The position numbers were made by a program, and so were the translations under genes. The notes under the pieces were generated by a model. It had not been told where the DNA came from. It did not search any database and saw only the letters and a list, made by a program, of their open reading frames with translations. DNA of 12,347 bases from NCBI GenBank assembly GCA_002415895.1, contig DIAV01000081.1:1-12347 (forward strand), written 5' to 3'. Every line of letters starts with the position of its first letter. Position 1 is the first letter of the stretch. Shown here piece by piece: positions 1 to 5,998 of this stretch. The stretch comes from Anaerolineales bacterium UBA5069 (GTDB taxonomy: Bacteria > Chloroflexota > Anaerolineae > Caldilineales > Caldilineaceae).

Positions 1-1325
1 TCCACATGCAGCACAAGCTGCGCATGTCACCCAATGAAGTGCTTGAAGCCGTGGGCGACATGGTCGAATACGCGCGCAGCCTCTGCGCCGATGTAGAGTT
101 CAGCCCCGAAGACGCCGGACGCAGTGACCCGAAATTCCTGCTCCAGGTGCTGGATATTGCAATTCGCGCCGGAGCCACGACGCTCAACATCCCCGATACC
201 GTGGGTTACACCACGCCCGAAGAGTACGGCGGGCTGATCGCCTATCTGCGCGAGAATGTCCCCGGCGGCAAGGATGTCATCTTCAGCACCCATTGTCACA
301 ACGACCTGGGTCTTGCCACCTCCAACACGCTGGCCGGTGTGCGCAACGGCGCGCGCCAGGTGGAAGTCACCGTCAACGGCATTGGCGAGCGTGCAGGCAA
401 CACCAGCCTCGAAGAGGTGGCCATGGCCTTGCACACGCGCAAGGCCGTCTTTGGGCTGGAGAGCAACATCGTCACCCAGGAGATTCACCGCTCGAGCGAC
501 ATGGTTAGTCGCTACACGGGCATGGTGATCCAGCCCAACAAGGCCATTGTGGGCGGCAATGCCTTTGCGCATGAGGCCGGCATCCACCAGGATGGGATGC
601 TCAAGAACAAGCGCACCTACGAGATTATGGATGCGTCCACAATTGGCCTCTCGCACAGCCAATTGGTGCTGGGCAAGCACAGCGGCAAGCATGCGCTGGG
701 CAAGAAGCTTGAGGAAATGGGTTATCATGTAACGCCCGAGAAGCTCAAGGAAGTTTTTGCCCGCTTCAAGGACCTGGCCGACAAGAAGAAGAGCGTCTCC
801 GAGGTAGACCTGGAGGCGCTGGTGAGCGATGAACTCTACCAGCCCGTGGAAGCGTGGGACTTGCTCACGGTGCAGGTGCATTGCGGCTCGGGCCTCACGC
901 CGACGGCTGTTGTCAAGCTGCGCAACACGGAGACCAGCGAGGAGCATTTGGGCGCAGCGGTGGGCACAGGGCCGGTGGATGCGGTCTATCAGGCCATCAA
1001 CCAGGTGGTGCAGAAGCCCAACACGCTGGCGGAATTCCTCGTGCAGGCGATCACTGAAGGCATGGACGCAAATGGCGATGTGACGATCCGCATTGAGGTG
1101 CCCGACAGCCGCGGCTATGCAGAGACGGCGCAGGGGCGTGCGCGCCGCCGCCTCTTCAGCGGGCGCGGCGTGGATACAGACATTATCGTGGCCTGTGCCA
1201 AAGCCTACATGCAGGCACTCAACAAGCTGATTGCTGCCGCCGAGGATGATGCACTGGTCGAAGCGCGCGCCGATGGGCAACTCGACACCAGGCCTGCGAA
1301 CGAGCTTTCGATTACTGCCGGCTAA
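1..1325 (+). CDS. leuA: 2-isopropylmalate synthase, 5'-truncated by window edge
   Basis: Catalyses the first committed step of leucine synthesis, condensing acetyl-CoA with 2-oxoisovalerate in the cytoplasm. The reading frame is open to the left edge (first full codon at 3), and the Met at 6 lies inside the conserved strand before KLRMSP, so it is not the start. Family length is roughly 500-540 residues, so about 70-100 residues, including the N-terminal RDGxQ catalytic motif, lie outside. Numbering from the Met at 6, visible marks are EDAGR (35-39), NIPDTVGY (61-68), the metal-binding HCHNDLG (96-102), NGIGERAGN (124-132) and HEAGIHQDG (189-197). These complete the TIM-barrel and its subdomain. 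From about residue 279 follows the C-terminal leucine-sensing regulatory domain, with [11 protein letters not shown] near 369-379, so feedback inhibition by leucine is expected. Homocitrate or citramalate synthase is possible within this superfamily, but the long LeuA-type C-terminus and the nearby leuC favour LeuA. Confidence 0.95.
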   Translation, partial: HMQHKLRMSPNEVLEAVGDMVEYARSLCADVEFSPEDAGRSDPKFLLQVLDIAIRAGATTLNIPDTVGYTTPEEYGGLIAYLRENVPGGKDVIFSTHCHNDLGLATSNTLAGVRNGARQVEVTVNGIGERAGNTSLEEVAMALHTRKAVFGLESNIVTQEIHRSSDMVSRYTGMVIQPNKAIVGGNAFAHEAGIHQDGMLKNKRTYEIMDASTIGLSHSQLVLGKHSGKHALGKKLEEMGYHVTPEKLKEVFARFKDLADKKKSVSEVDLEALVSDELYQPVEAWDLLTVQVHCGSGLTPTAVVKLRNTETSEEHLGAAVGTGPVDAVYQAINQVVQKPNTLAEFLVQAITEGMDANGDVTIRIEVPDSRGYAETAQGRARRRLFSGRGVDTDIIVACAKAYMQALNKLIAAAEDDALVEARADGQLDTRPANELSITAG

Positions 1326-1337
1326 GCGGCAACAAGC

Positions 1338-3440
1338 ATGCACGAGATTTTTCATGGAATGACCCGCAACCGAATCACAACCATAAACCACCGCGCGCGC
1401 GCCGCGCGGTGGTTTATCCTTTGCACTATCGCGGCGCTTGTGGCGGCCATTGTGGTCGCGCCGTTGCCTGCTGCTGCCCAGGACGCGCCCGCTGTCACAC
1501 CTGCGGCCACGCCTGCGCCGTCCGTCGTGGAGGCGGGTTCGCTCGAGGCGTGCAGCAATGTGGATGAGGCGTCGATTCAGGACGAGCTCAACCGCGTCAC
1601 ACAGGCCGTCTTTGCGGATGCGCTGGCGCGCGTGGACGTCCCCGCCATTGTGGACGCACAGTGGCGCAACCTGGGCCTCAACGCGACTGTTGCGCGCGTG
1701 GTTGATGACGCGGCAGATGGCGTGCGTGCCGAGACGGATGTTTGGAACAAGTTCCTCTCGGGCTGGTCGGGTGACAAGGCGCGCGAGCTCACGCTCGAGA
1801 TCAGCCGGCGCGCCTTCGCCTCCGAGGATTTTCGCCAGGCCATGGATGCGCTTTCCGCGGCTGTGGCTGTGGATGTGGCCGACCAAATGGGCGCGCTCTC
1901 GGCTGAGTCCTCATCGGCTGCGCTCTACTGCCTGCAAACCTTCATCCAGCAGAATTACTCGCCTGCGCTGCTCACGGCTTTTCAGGATGCCGTGACCGCG
2001 GGCGCGTCTGGTGGGGCCGATTTGCTGGGTGACAACTCCAACGCGGGCATCATGGGCGTGATCCAGGAGCACTCGCTCGCGCTGGGCGGCATTGGCGTGA
2101 TTGTGGCTGCGCAGGTGGCTAAGCGCATTGTTGTCACACTCACAAAGGAAGTTTCCGAGCGTGTCGCGGGGCGCGTGGTTACGCGTGTGCTGGGGCGGGT
2201 GGGCAGCACGGTGATTCCGCTGGCAGGCTGGGTGGTGGGTGCGGGGATGATCGCCTACGACTTGTGGAACAATGCCGATGGCGCGCTGCCGCAGATTCAG
2301 GCTTCGCTCCAGTCTGAGGAAGTGATGGCGGGCATACGCAGCGAGATTTCCAGTGCGATTGCCACGGAGCTTGGCCCCGAACTTCCACAGGTTGCGCGCG
2401 ATGTGGCCGATAGCCTCTACAGCCAGTGGACGGGCGTGAAGCGCGATATCCGCGTGGTGCTGGAACTGGCGAATGAGAGCGACGCCTTCCAAAACGTGCT
2501 GGTGGGCATTGAATCGCCTGACCAACTCCAGCGCCTGGTTGCCATCAGCGGCGCGCTTACGGGGGCAAGCGGGCGGGGCGCCGTGCTGGCCGCGGCAGAG
2601 AGCGGCGCGCTGGCGCGCGCACTGCAAAGCAGCGCCGATATCACACCGGTGATCCGCGCAACCGGCTCGCTCGACACGGCGCTCGATTGGGTGGCGGCTG
2701 CCGGCGAGCTGCTGCCCGACGTCGTGCGCCTTGAAATCTACGCGCAGAAGTCGCCTGCCGATCTCGACCGCGCCACACTCCAGCGGCTGATCGCGTTGGA
2801 TAATGCGCAGACTGTTTCAGATCTGGCGCTGCTGCCCAACGAACAGCTTGCCACCATGCTTGTGCTCTCGAGCGAGAGCCTGCGCGTGCTGGCCGGCGCG
2901 CTCACGCCTGAGCAACTGGGCTGGCTGGCCGAAACGATCGCGCCCATGGCGCAGAGCGAGCGCAACATTCTCGTCTCACGCCTCGTTAGCGATCCGGCGC
3001 TGATTGGCGTGTTCCAGAACTCCAATCTGCTGGACGAGTTGCCCCCCGGCGCTGATATTGATGCGGCGGTTGCCTTTTTGAGCGGCCGCGCCGACGCATT
3101 GGGCATGTTCAACGATGCCATTGCGGTTGTTACAGGCCCTGCCACGGCAGGCATGTATCAGGGCAAATATGGCTGGGGCACCTCGCTGCTGGTAGGGCTG
3201 GCCTCGCTTCTGATCATGCTGATTGCGCTGCGGCTGCTGTGGGCAGCAGGCGCGTGGATTCTGGCTCCCGTCTTTACCATTGGGCGTCTGGGAGGGCGAC
3301 GGCCATCGCAGCCACCTGCGCCACCCACCTACCCGCCGCCCGACGCGCCACGCCAAAGTATGACCTACGGGCCGCGCGCCACGCGTCCGCAGAAGCCAGC
3401 ACCTGCTGCGCCTCCCGGCGATGAAGAGGATGACGCATGA
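1338..3440 (+). CDS. Secreted/membrane-anchored protein of unknown function (paralogue A)
   Basis: I do not recognise a named family. The 700-residue product starts 12 bp after leuA with no strong ribosome site (AAGCGG at 1324-1329 is the best). Met8 at 1359 is an alternative start. Residues about 18-48 form a signal peptide: a basic stretch, the hydrophobic core WFILCTIAALVAAIVV, then an AAA-Q cleavage site. Next come a Pro/Ala-rich linker and an exported helical domain with C72 and C198. A block at 246-321 has two hydrophobic segments (about 246-261 and 291-309) around a basic helix with R263, R275, R279, R283 and R287, followed by GALPQIQ. The C-terminal half is predicted all-helical, with leucine-rich repeats of the loose sort seen in FliG/MgtE-N-like superhelices (a guess). 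A long hydrophobic stretch at 613-646 anchors it, followed by a Pro-rich tail ending in GDEEDDA. It is colinear with the gene at 3776-5701 and is overlapped by the UPF0145 gene, so the three are probably one operon. Confidence 0.85.
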   Translation: MHEIFHGMTRNRITTINHRARAARWFILCTIAALVAAIVVAPLPAAAQDAPAVTPAATPAPSVVEAGSLEACSNVDEASIQDELNRVTQAVFADALARVDVPAIVDAQWRNLGLNATVARVVDDAADGVRAETDVWNKFLSGWSGDKARELTLEISRRAFASEDFRQAMDALSAAVAVDVADQMGALSAESSSAALYCLQTFIQQNYSPALLTAFQDAVTAGASGGADLLGDNSNAGIMGVIQEHSLALGGIGVIVAAQVAKRIVVTLTKEVSERVAGRVVTRVLGRVGSTVIPLAGWVVGAGMIAYDLWNNADGALPQIQASLQSEEVMAGIRSEISSAIATELGPELPQVARDVADSLYSQWTGVKRDIRVVLELANESDAFQNVLVGIESPDQLQRLVAISGALTGASGRGAVLAAAESGALARALQSSADITPVIRATGSLDTALDWVAAAGELLPDVVRLEIYAQKSPADLDRATLQRLIALDNAQTVSDLALLPNEQLATMLVLSSESLRVLAGALTPEQLGWLAETIAPMAQSERNILVSRLVSDPALIGVFQNSNLLDELPPGADIDAAVAFLSGRADALGMFNDAIAVVTGPATAGMYQGKYGWGTSLLVGLASLLIMLIALRLLWAAGAWILAPVFTIGRLGGRRPSQPPAPPTYPPPDAPRQSMTYGPRATRPQKPAPAAPPGDEEDDA
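1383..1417 (+). terminator. Perfect 15-bp inverted repeat, terminator-like, downstream of leuA
   Basis: The arms 1383-1397 (ATAAACCACCGCGCG) and 1403-1417 (CGCGCGGTGGTTTAT) are exact reverse complements with a 5-nt loop (CGCGC). The GC core flanked by an A-rich left side and a T-rich right side (TTTATCCTTTG) is the usual layout of an intrinsic terminator. It lies 57 bp after the leuA stop. The problem is that it also lies within the signal-peptide codons of the next gene. It could therefore be the leuA terminator, an attenuator or translational brake on the downstream operon, or a structured coding segment. The structure is directly visible; the function is inference. Confidence 0.6.
3424..3430 (+). 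promoter_or_regulatory. Ribosome binding site of the UPF0145 gene
   Basis: AAGAGGA lies 6 nt before the ATG at 3437, inside the last codons of paralogue A. With the ATGA start/stop overlap it suggests both direct initiation and translational coupling. Confidence 0.7.
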
Positions 3441-3772
3441 CGCAACTGATTGCACTCGACACGCTGCCGGATCGCCCCATTGAAGTGGGCGGCATTGTGT
3501 CGGTCGTTGTCGTCAGCGCGGCCAACGTGGTTAAGGATGTGCGCGAAAACATTCGCAACATGCTGGGCGGGCGTATGCCTCACTACGAGGCGCTGATCCA
3601 GCAGGCCATGGATACAGCGCTGCTCGAACTGGAGGCGCGTGCGGCGGCGCAGGGTTATGACGGCGTGGTGGGCGTCAAGCTAACGCACCCGGTTGTGGTT
3701 GACGGTGCGGTCGAGATTATTGCCTATGGAAACGGCTTTCGCTTTGCGCAAGCCGAATTGCCGAGCACTTAA
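3437..3772 (+). CDS. UPF0145 / YbjQ-family protein
   Basis: A 111-residue protein of the UPF0145 (YbjQ, 'putative heavy-metal-binding') family. The whole length fits the family pattern: a TLP opening, VGGIVSVVVVSAANVVKDVRENIRNMLGG with the conserved glycine pair, a central helix (HYEALIQQAMDTALLELEARA), then the strand pair around YDGVVGVKL and VEIIAYGNGF. Family members form small homo-oligomeric ring assemblies in crystal structures, as I recall; no firm biochemical role is known and the metal-binding label is tentative. I see no Cys and few His residues here, so metal binding by the usual ligands is not supported. The start is secure: ATGA overlap with the upstream stop and a good AAGAGGA site. 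It lies between two paralogous membrane proteins, so it may be their cytoplasmic partner (inference). Confidence 0.88.
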   Translation: MTQLIALDTLPDRPIEVGGIVSVVVVSAANVVKDVRENIRNMLGGRMPHYEALIQQAMDTALLELEARAAAQGYDGVVGVKLTHPVVVDGAVEIIAYGNGFRFAQAELPST

Positions 3773-3775
3773 TTC

Positions 3776-5701
3776 ATGAAGAGACCTTTGCGCCGCCGGC
3801 TCAGCGTGCAGGCGCTGCTTGTGATTGCACTGTTGCTGCACGCGCTGCCGCTCCACGCGCAAACGCCCGCGCCGCCCACGGCCGGCGCGTCCGTTATGCC
3901 GGCGGCTGCCATTACGCTATCAGCCTCGCTGCCATTGACGGACGCAGCGACTTTGGACGCGCCTGTTGTCAGCCAATACACGGTGGGCCAATGTACAAAC
4001 GCCGACCGTGACAGCCTGCGCAGTGAGATTCAGAACGCGGCCCTGGCCGTTGTCAGTGACTCCACCGGCACGCTCGATATTGACGCGCTGGTCGACCGCA
4101 TGTGGCGCGATCTGGACATGGATGCCGTGGTGGATGGCGAGGTGGCGCGCGCCGTAGCGCAGGTGGCCGCCAACGAGGGCTACTGGTCGCGCCTGCTCTC
4201 TGGTTGGTCCGCCGACAAAGCCGAGGAATTCGCGCAGCGCATTTCAGAGGATGCCTTCAATTCCGAAGCGTTCACAACGGCGATCAGCAACCTATCGGCG
4301 GCAATTGGTGACGAAATCGCGCGCGCAGTCAATGCTGAACTGGCCGCCGCCGCATCAACCGCCTTCCTCTGCCTGCGCGATTATGTGGGCAGCACCTACT
4401 CGGATGCGCTCTTCAGCGCATTTCAGGAGAGCGTGCAGGCATCTGTTGCGAATACGGCCACTGTAAACTTCAACCCGGGTGCGGTGAACATTGGCATCAT
4501 CGACACGCACGGCGGGTTGATTACGGGTGCGGGCATCATTGTTGTAACCGAGGTGGGCACGCGTGTGGCCACGCGCATCAGCGAGAAGCTGGCCGAACGC
4601 GTGGCGGGCAAGATTATTGGCCGGGTGCTGGGGCGCGCCGGCAGTTCGTTTGTGCCCGTGGCCGGGTGGGTGGTGGGCATTGCGCTGATTGTGTGGGACC
4701 TTGTGGAAGGCGGACAGGGCGCGCTGCCGCAAATTCAGGAAGCGCTGACGGGCCAGGATGTGAAGGCGCGCATCCGCAGCGAGGTTGCTGCGGCTGTGCA
4801 GGCCGGCCTGCCCGAGGAAGCCTCCATCACCTCACTGGAAACCGCTGTGAGCATGATTGAGGAGTGGGATCGCTTCTGCGCACGCTATGCCAGCGTGTGC
4901 ACCCTGGCGGCGGAGAACAATTCCTTCCGCGCACTGCTCGACAGCGTACCCCTGAGCGAGCTTGACCGCTTGCAGGCGCTGGAAGACACTTTCCTCAACA
5001 ACCTTGGACGCGATTCGCTTGATCAGGCGCTGGAGAGCGGTGACTTCGACGCCTTGCTGCGCCTGCCGCCTGCGGCAGGAACCATCCTGGCCGACACAAG
5101 CTCGATTGAGACGACGCTGGCTTGGGCGGATGTGGCTGGGGCGGACCTGCCGTTGATTGCCTCGATTGGCGTTCACCGCTTTGCCACGCCCGATGAGTTG
5201 CCGCGCGACCGCCTGGACAAGCTTCTGGCGTGGAATGACGGCGCAGCCGTGCGCAAATTTCTGCTGCTCGACGCACAGGTGCGCGCGCTGCTTTGGCCGC
5301 TGGGTGGCCAAACACTCTTCAGCCTGGTGACATTGCTCGACGAGGCTAACCTGGCGCGGCTTGCGCTTGGGCTGGAGCGCTGGCCTGCTGCGGACCACCA
5401 ACGGATCGCGGGCGATGTGCTGGCCGGCGCCCGCACGCTTGCCGAAGTGGAGGCGGGGCCGACGCCCGCACCCACCTTTGCCCAGCAAAGCAACCCAGGC
5501 ACAGCAACGGCCACCGTGGGCGGCGTTACGCCCGAGGTGGCCGCAGCCAACACACTGGAGAGCGCACCGGCCACAGCCGCCGCGCCCTCTACGCCCTTTG
5601 GCCAAACCGAGCCCGGCACGCTGGGATTGCTGGGTGCGCTGGTGGTGCTGCTGGCCATCGTGGCCGCACTCTTGCTCTGGCGGCGCGGGTCAAAGGGGTA
5701 G
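3776..5701 (+). CDS. Secreted/membrane-anchored protein of unknown function (paralogue B)
   Basis: The 641-residue product begins 3 bp after the UPF0145 stop. No clear ribosome site is visible, so translation probably depends on coupling. Residues 1-28 are a textbook signal peptide: the basic run KRPLRRR, a hydrophobic core and an LHA-Q cleavage site. From residue 70 to 340 it aligns with paralogue A with almost no gaps: C73 and C199 match C72 and C198, SGWSADKA matches SGWSGDKA, and both have GALPQIQ at 315-321. The hydrophobic segments 246-262 and 291-310 flank a helix with basic residues at 263, 267, 271, 275, 279, 283 and 287. Two further cysteines (C368, C375) are absent from A. A helical half follows, then a Thr/Ala/Pro-rich linker, one membrane helix (about 613-634) and a short basic end (RRGSKG). 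The expected topology has the N-terminal part outside and the short tail in the cytoplasm. No enzymatic motif is visible and I assign no function. Confidence 0.88.
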   Translation: MKRPLRRRLSVQALLVIALLLHALPLHAQTPAPPTAGASVMPAAAITLSASLPLTDAATLDAPVVSQYTVGQCTNADRDSLRSEIQNAALAVVSDSTGTLDIDALVDRMWRDLDMDAVVDGEVARAVAQVAANEGYWSRLLSGWSADKAEEFAQRISEDAFNSEAFTTAISNLSAAIGDEIARAVNAELAAAASTAFLCLRDYVGSTYSDALFSAFQESVQASVANTATVNFNPGAVNIGIIDTHGGLITGAGIIVVTEVGTRVATRISEKLAERVAGKIIGRVLGRAGSSFVPVAGWVVGIALIVWDLVEGGQGALPQIQEALTGQDVKARIRSEVAAAVQAGLPEEASITSLETAVSMIEEWDRFCARYASVCTLAAENNSFRALLDSVPLSELDRLQALEDTFLNNLGRDSLDQALESGDFDALLRLPPAAGTILADTSSIETTLAWADVAGADLPLIASIGVHRFATPDELPRDRLDKLLAWNDGAAVRKFLLLDAQVRALLWPLGGQTLFSLVTLLDEANLARLALGLERWPAADHQRIAGDVLAGARTLAEVEAGPTPAPTFAQQSNPGTATATVGGVTPEVAAANTLESAPATAAAPSTPFGQTEPGTLGLLGALVVLLAIVAALLLWRRGSKG

Positions 5702-5710
5702 GACACCTGC

Positions 5711-5730
5711 CTTGTGCCGCTTTGCACAAG
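5711..5730 (+). terminator. Hairpin after paralogue B, possible terminator
   Basis: CTTGTGC (5711-5717) and GCACAAG (5724-5730) form a 7-bp stem with a 6-nt loop, beginning 10 bases after the stop of the three-gene unit. It is followed by CCCAAAAAG rather than a T run, so a classical intrinsic terminator is doubtful. It may be a transcript 3'-end stabiliser or a Rho-assisted end. Confidence 0.35.
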
Positions 5731-5742
5731 CCCAAAAAGTGT

Positions 5743-5772
5743 TTGCTACAGTGGCTTCTCCTGTGGTAAAGT
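5743..5772 (+). promoter_or_regulatory. Candidate sigma-70-type promoter for gltB
   Basis: TTGCTA (5743-5748, 4 of 6 matches to the -35 consensus) is separated by 18 nt from TAAAGT (5767-5772, 4 of 6 to the -10), which is preceded by TGG as an extended -10. Transcription would start near 5779, leaving a leader of about 220 nt that carries the palindrome, hairpin and repeats. This is a pattern match only. Confidence 0.3.
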
Positions 5773-5863
5773 TCGCCATCCCATGCAGTGTCGCTTCCTT
5801 CAATGTGGAAGGCCCATTGTCGTCACGGCCGACGACCGATTTGTCGCACGACCTATGATCGAA

Positions 5864-5876
5864 CGACTGTCAGTCG
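5864..5876. promoter_or_regulatory. Operator-like palindrome CGACTG-T-CAGTCG
   Basis: A perfect 6-bp inverted repeat with one central base, about 120 bp before the gltB start. It contains the same GACTGTC word that is repeated at 5933-5953. It could be a dimeric regulator site; no regulator is identifiable. Confidence 0.35.
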
Positions 5877-5887
5877 CCTGACCGCTT

Positions 5888-5907
5888 GCCGCGCACTTGT
5901 GCGCGGC
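5888..5907 (+). promoter_or_regulatory. GC-rich hairpin in the gltB leader
   Basis: GCCGCGCAC (5888-5896) and GTGCGCGGC (5899-5907) are perfect complements around TT, so the real fold is an 8-bp stem with a 4-nt loop. There is no T run after it. A leader attenuator element or RNA-stability stem is possible. Confidence 0.4.
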
Positions 5908-5932
5908 CTGCTTCCAAACGACACATGCCGCC

Positions 5933-5953
5933 GACTGTCGACTGTCGACTGTT
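5933..5953 (+). repeat. Tandem GACTGTC 7-bp repeats
   Basis: GACTGTC at 5933 and 5940 and GACTGTT at 5947 are head-to-tail, followed by a degenerate GATTGCC at 5954. The word also occurs at 5865-5871 inside the palindrome. The array lies directly upstream of the gltB ribosome site and may bind a regulator or be a simple slippage repeat. Confidence 0.6.
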
Positions 5954-5985
5954 GATTGCCGACATTCGGCGCCCGACCGCCCATG

Positions 5986-5991
5986 AAGGAG
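5986..5991 (+). promoter_or_regulatory. Ribosome binding site that fixes the TTG start of gltB
   Basis: AAGGAG lies 7 nt before TTG at 5999. The gltB frame is closed just upstream by TGA at 5984-5986, and no ATG occurs in frame before the catalytic cysteine. The TTG is therefore the only sensible start. Confidence 0.85.
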
Positions 5992-5998
5992 AACCTCA

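Larger units (their letters stand above)
5702..5998. other. 297-bp intergenic region upstream of gltB
   Basis: No convincing gene lies here: the frames that cross it are short or are tails of overlapping shadow frames, and none has a ribosome site. It contains, in order, the 5711-5730 hairpin, a candidate promoter (5743-5772), a 13-bp palindrome (5864-5876), a strong 9-bp hairpin (5888-5907), GACTGTC tandem repeats (5933-5953) and the gltB ribosome site. It is the only sizeable non-coding region in the window and the likely control region of gltB. Confidence 0.7.

Noticed and set aside
6..8. ATG at 6 as the start of leuA
   Set aside because: The frame is open to the left edge and the conserved catalytic N-terminus of the family is missing, so this Met is internal.
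27..1886. Long minus-strand open frame (619 codons) opposite leuA and the start of paralogue A
   Set aside because: It runs antisense across two well-supported genes, its translation is rich in His/Arg with no recognisable motif, and such antisense frames are common in GC-rich DNA.
5607..5701. LPXTG- or PEP-CTERM-like sorting signal at the end of paralogue B
   Set aside because: There is a membrane helix followed by basic residues, but no sortase or PEP motif before it; an ordinary stop-transfer anchor explains it.
5361..5858. Plus-strand frame extending from paralogue B into the intergenic gap
   Set aside because: Most of it is an alternate frame of paralogue B, rich in Arg/Pro/Trp, and no start signal is visible.
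5933..5960. Start of a CRISPR-like or minisatellite array
   Set aside because: The repeats are only 7 bp, contiguous and decay after three to four copies, with no spacers.
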